DNA of 8,093 nt from an uncultured Oscillospiraceae bacterium. GTDB taxonomy: Bacteria; Bacillota; Clostridia; Oscillospirales; Ruminococcaceae. Below are positions 6,217-8,093 of the stretch, one piece after another. The DNA is taken from positions 1-8,093 of the forward strand of contig UQQY01000107.1 of NCBI GenBank assembly GCA_900543295.1. The letters are read 5' to 3'. The first letter of the stretch is position 1. The number at the start of each line of letters is the position of its first letter. The notes beneath the pieces were generated by a model. It made no database searches. It saw only the letters and a list, made by a program, of their open reading frames with translations, and was not told where the DNA came from. Position numbers and translations under genes: made by a program.

Positions 6217-8093
6217 TTACAGCATCTTTTTCAGTTCATATAATTTATTGAGCGCCTCAATCGGCGTAAGCGTATCAAGATCAACTGCGGCAACCGCGTC
6301 GCGAAGCGGATTTTCCCGCTGCGCGGAAAACAGGCCAAGCTGCTGCTCATCCTCTGTCTCGGAAATCGTTTTTCGCTCTGCCGGCACAGCGGAAGAAAGC
6401 TCCTGCAAGAAAACCTTTGCCGTATCCACAACGGCGTCCGGCACGCCGGCAAGCTTTGCAACCTCGATACCATAGCTTTCATCTGCGCCGCCTTTTACGA
6501 TTTTACGCAAAAAGGTAATATCATCGCCACGCTTTTTTACCGCAATATTATAATTACGTACGCCGGAATAAGCGCCTTCCATATCCGTAAGCTCATGATA
6601 ATGCGTGGCAAACAGCGTTTTGCAGCCAAGCTTTTTATTGTTTACAAGTTCCGCAACCACAGCCTTTGCAATACTCATGCCGTCAAAGGTGGAGGTGCCC
6701 CGCCCGATCTCGTCCAAAATCACCAGACTTTTTTGCGTAGCACGCTTTAAAATATGCGCAACCTCGCTCATTTCAACCATAAAGGTCGATTGTCCGGCCG
6801 CCAGATCATCCGACGCGCCGACACGGGTAAACACCTGATCGCAGATTGAGATAGAGGCGCTGTCTGCCGGAACAAAGCTTCCAATCTGCGCCATAATGAC
6901 AATCAGCGCAACCTGCCGCATATAAGTGGATTTGCCCGCCATATTGGGGCCGGTTATAATCATCATACGGTTTTCCGCAGTATCTAACAGCGTATCGTTT
7001 GGAACAAACAGCGCGTCTCTGAGCATCTGCTCTACAACGGGATGACGCCCGTTCTTAATCTGCACACGACCATCCATCGTAATATCCGGGCAGACGTAAC
7101 GATTCTCCGCAGCCACCTCGCTTAAAGAAGCAATAAAATCCAGCATGGAGACAGCGTCCGCCGTCTGCTGAATCTGCGGCGTCTTAGTAGAGACAAAACG
7201 CCGTACCTCGCCGAAAATTTCTGCTTCCAGCGCAATGCTCTTTTCGTTTGACGTCAGAACCTTTGTCTCCAAATCCTTAAGCTCCTGCGTAATATAGCGC
7301 TCGCAGTTGGCAAGTGTCTGTTTCCTTATGTAGGTGTCCGGAACAAGATTTTGATACGAGCGTGTCACTTCAATATAGTAGCCGAATACACGGTTGTAGC
7401 CGATTTTCAAGTTTTTGATGCCGGTGGCTTCCCGTTCGCGTTCCTCAATAGCGGCGATATACTCCTTTGAATGATCGCGCACATCGTGATACTCGTCAAG
7501 CTCTTTATTAAATCCTGCACGGATTACGCCGCCTTCTTTTAATGTGACGGGCGGCTCGTCGCAGATTGCATTTTCAATCAGTGCGCGAACGTCCTCAAGC
7601 GGTTCGATCTGCGCATGGATTTTTGCAAGATAATCTGCGGAAAAACCCTCCGTAATCGACTTAAGCGCAGGAAGCTCCGCAAGCGTATAAGCAAGCGAAC
7701 GAAGCTCTCGCGGATTGACGGTTCCATAGATCACACGCGTCATCAGCCGTTCAAGATCATAAACCCTGGAAAGAGATGTGCGGATTTCTGAACGTTTTGC
7801 GCCGTCTTCCAAAAGCGCGCGAATCGCCGTCTGACGTTTTGTAATTTCCGCCGCATTTAAAAGCGGCTGTTCCACCGCCTTACGGATATAACGCTTGCCC
7901 ATGGCTGTTTTGGTTCGATCCAGCACCCATAAAAGGGTGCCGCGCTTTTCCTTTGCACGCATGGTTTCCGTAAGCTCCAAATTCCGTCTTGCCGTAAGGT
8001 CAAGCCCCATATATTCATCTTCGCGGTAGAGCTTTACGGAGCTTAACCGCTTAGCACCGTCCTTCTGTGTCGAGCCGATATAGCGAATCAGCG
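6217..8093 (-). CDS. mutS: MutS, DNA mismatch recognition ATPase (5' end truncated by window)
   Basis: About 625 C-terminal residues are present and the frame remains open through 8093. The ATG at 8010 is internal, because the 27 codons before it (ending LSSVKLYREDEYMGLD) continue the MutS core domain. About 250 N-terminal residues, including the mismatch-reading Phe-x-Glu, lie outside the window. Counting from Met 8010: lever and clamp domains fill about 1-300, with GYNRVFGYYIEVT (204-216); Walker A is GPNMAGKST (354-362); the signature is FTRVGASDDLAAGQSTF (394-410); Walker B and switch are LVILDEIGRGTSTFDG (429-444); and THYHEL is at 469-474. Near the C-terminus QQLGLF (556-561) is a classic sliding-clamp motif, followed by a final helix (TPIEALNKLYELKKML). 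Known: the dimer scans for mismatches, closes as an ATP clamp and recruits MutL. It lies directly upstream of mutL, its functional partner. Confidence 0.98.
   Translation of the reverse strand, partial: LIRYIGSTQKDGAKRLSSVKLYREDEYMGLDLTARRNLELTETMRAKEKRGTLLWVLDRTKTAMGKRYIRKAVEQPLLNAAEITKRQTAIRALLEDGAKRSEIRTSLSRVYDLERLMTRVIYGTVNPRELRSLAYTLAELPALKSITEGFSADYLAKIHAQIEPLEDVRALIENAICDEPPVTLKEGGVIRAGFNKELDEYHDVRDHSKEYIAAIEEREREATGIKNLKIGYNRVFGYYIEVTRSYQNLVPDTYIRKQTLANCERYITQELKDLETKVLTSNEKSIALEAEIFGEVRRFVSTKTPQIQQTADAVSMLDFIASLSEVAAENRYVCPDITMDGRVQIKNGRHPVVEQMLRDALFVPNDTLLDTAENRMMIITGPNMAGKSTYMRQVALIVIMAQIGSFVPADSASISICDQVFTRVGASDDLAAGQSTFMVEMSEVAHILKRATQKSLVILDEIGRGTSTFDGMSIAKAVVAELVNNKKLGCKTLFATHYHELTDMEGAYSGVRNYNIAVKKRGDDITFLRKIVKGGADESYGIEVAKLAGVPDAVVDTAKVFLQELSSAVPAERKTISETEDEQQLGLFSAQRENPLRDAVAAVDLDTLTPIEALNKLYELKKML

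Noticed and set aside
6217..8010. Reading mutS as a short 597-residue protein starting at 8010
   Set aside because: The frame is open to the window edge, and the upstream codons match the MutS core domain, so the ATG is internal.
1..8093. Mobile elements, CRISPR arrays, tRNA or rRNA genes, defence systems
   Set aside because: No long direct or inverted repeats, transposase or integrase motifs, cloverleaf-like sequence or repeat-spacer pattern was found by reading; nearly every base is in a conserved housekeeping gene.

Overview
The window looks like a core chromosomal segment from a low-to-mid GC Firmicute of the class Clostridia. An Oscillospiraceae/Ruminococcaceae-like gut anaerobe would fit, but the exact taxon is inferred. 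The reasons are an endonuclease-type MutL, a short Gram-positive-type Hfq, SepF and YlmH (hallmarks of Gram-positive division clusters), and strong AGGAGG ribosome binding sites.

All eight genes lie on the minus strand and are read from high to low coordinates: mutS (5' end outside the window), mutL, miaA, hfq, an HlyD/membrane-fusion-like protein, yggS (ylmE), sepF (ylmF) and ylmH (3' end outside the window). Junctions are tight: 17, 21, 56, 6, -17, -1 and 6 bases. No gene-free stretch exceeds 60 bases and no intrinsic terminator was seen, so this reads as one long transcription unit. No plus-strand gene is supported.

The upstream half (about 8093 to 3278) is genome maintenance and tRNA modification. 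MutS and MutL carry out mismatch repair, both with sliding-clamp-binding motifs and MutL with a nuclease site, so this is nick/clamp-directed rather than MutH/Dam-directed repair. MiaA prenylates A37 of tRNA. The middle holds hfq, which has its own 56-base leader with a possible extended -10 promoter and two mutually exclusive hairpins. The downstream half (2963 to 1) is the ylm-type division cluster: a single-pass membrane protein with HlyD-like halves, the PLP-homeostasis protein YggS, the FtsZ-anchoring protein SepF, and the S4-domain RNA-binding protein YlmH. No yggT/ylmG gene sits between sepF and ylmH.

No mobile element, CRISPR array, RNA gene or defence system is visible, and I do not see a previously undescribed multi-gene system. 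The points most worth a second look are the hfq leader, the HlyD-like protein without a transporter partner inside a division cluster, and a nine-base A/T run in the mutL linker that could make mismatch repair switchable by slippage.
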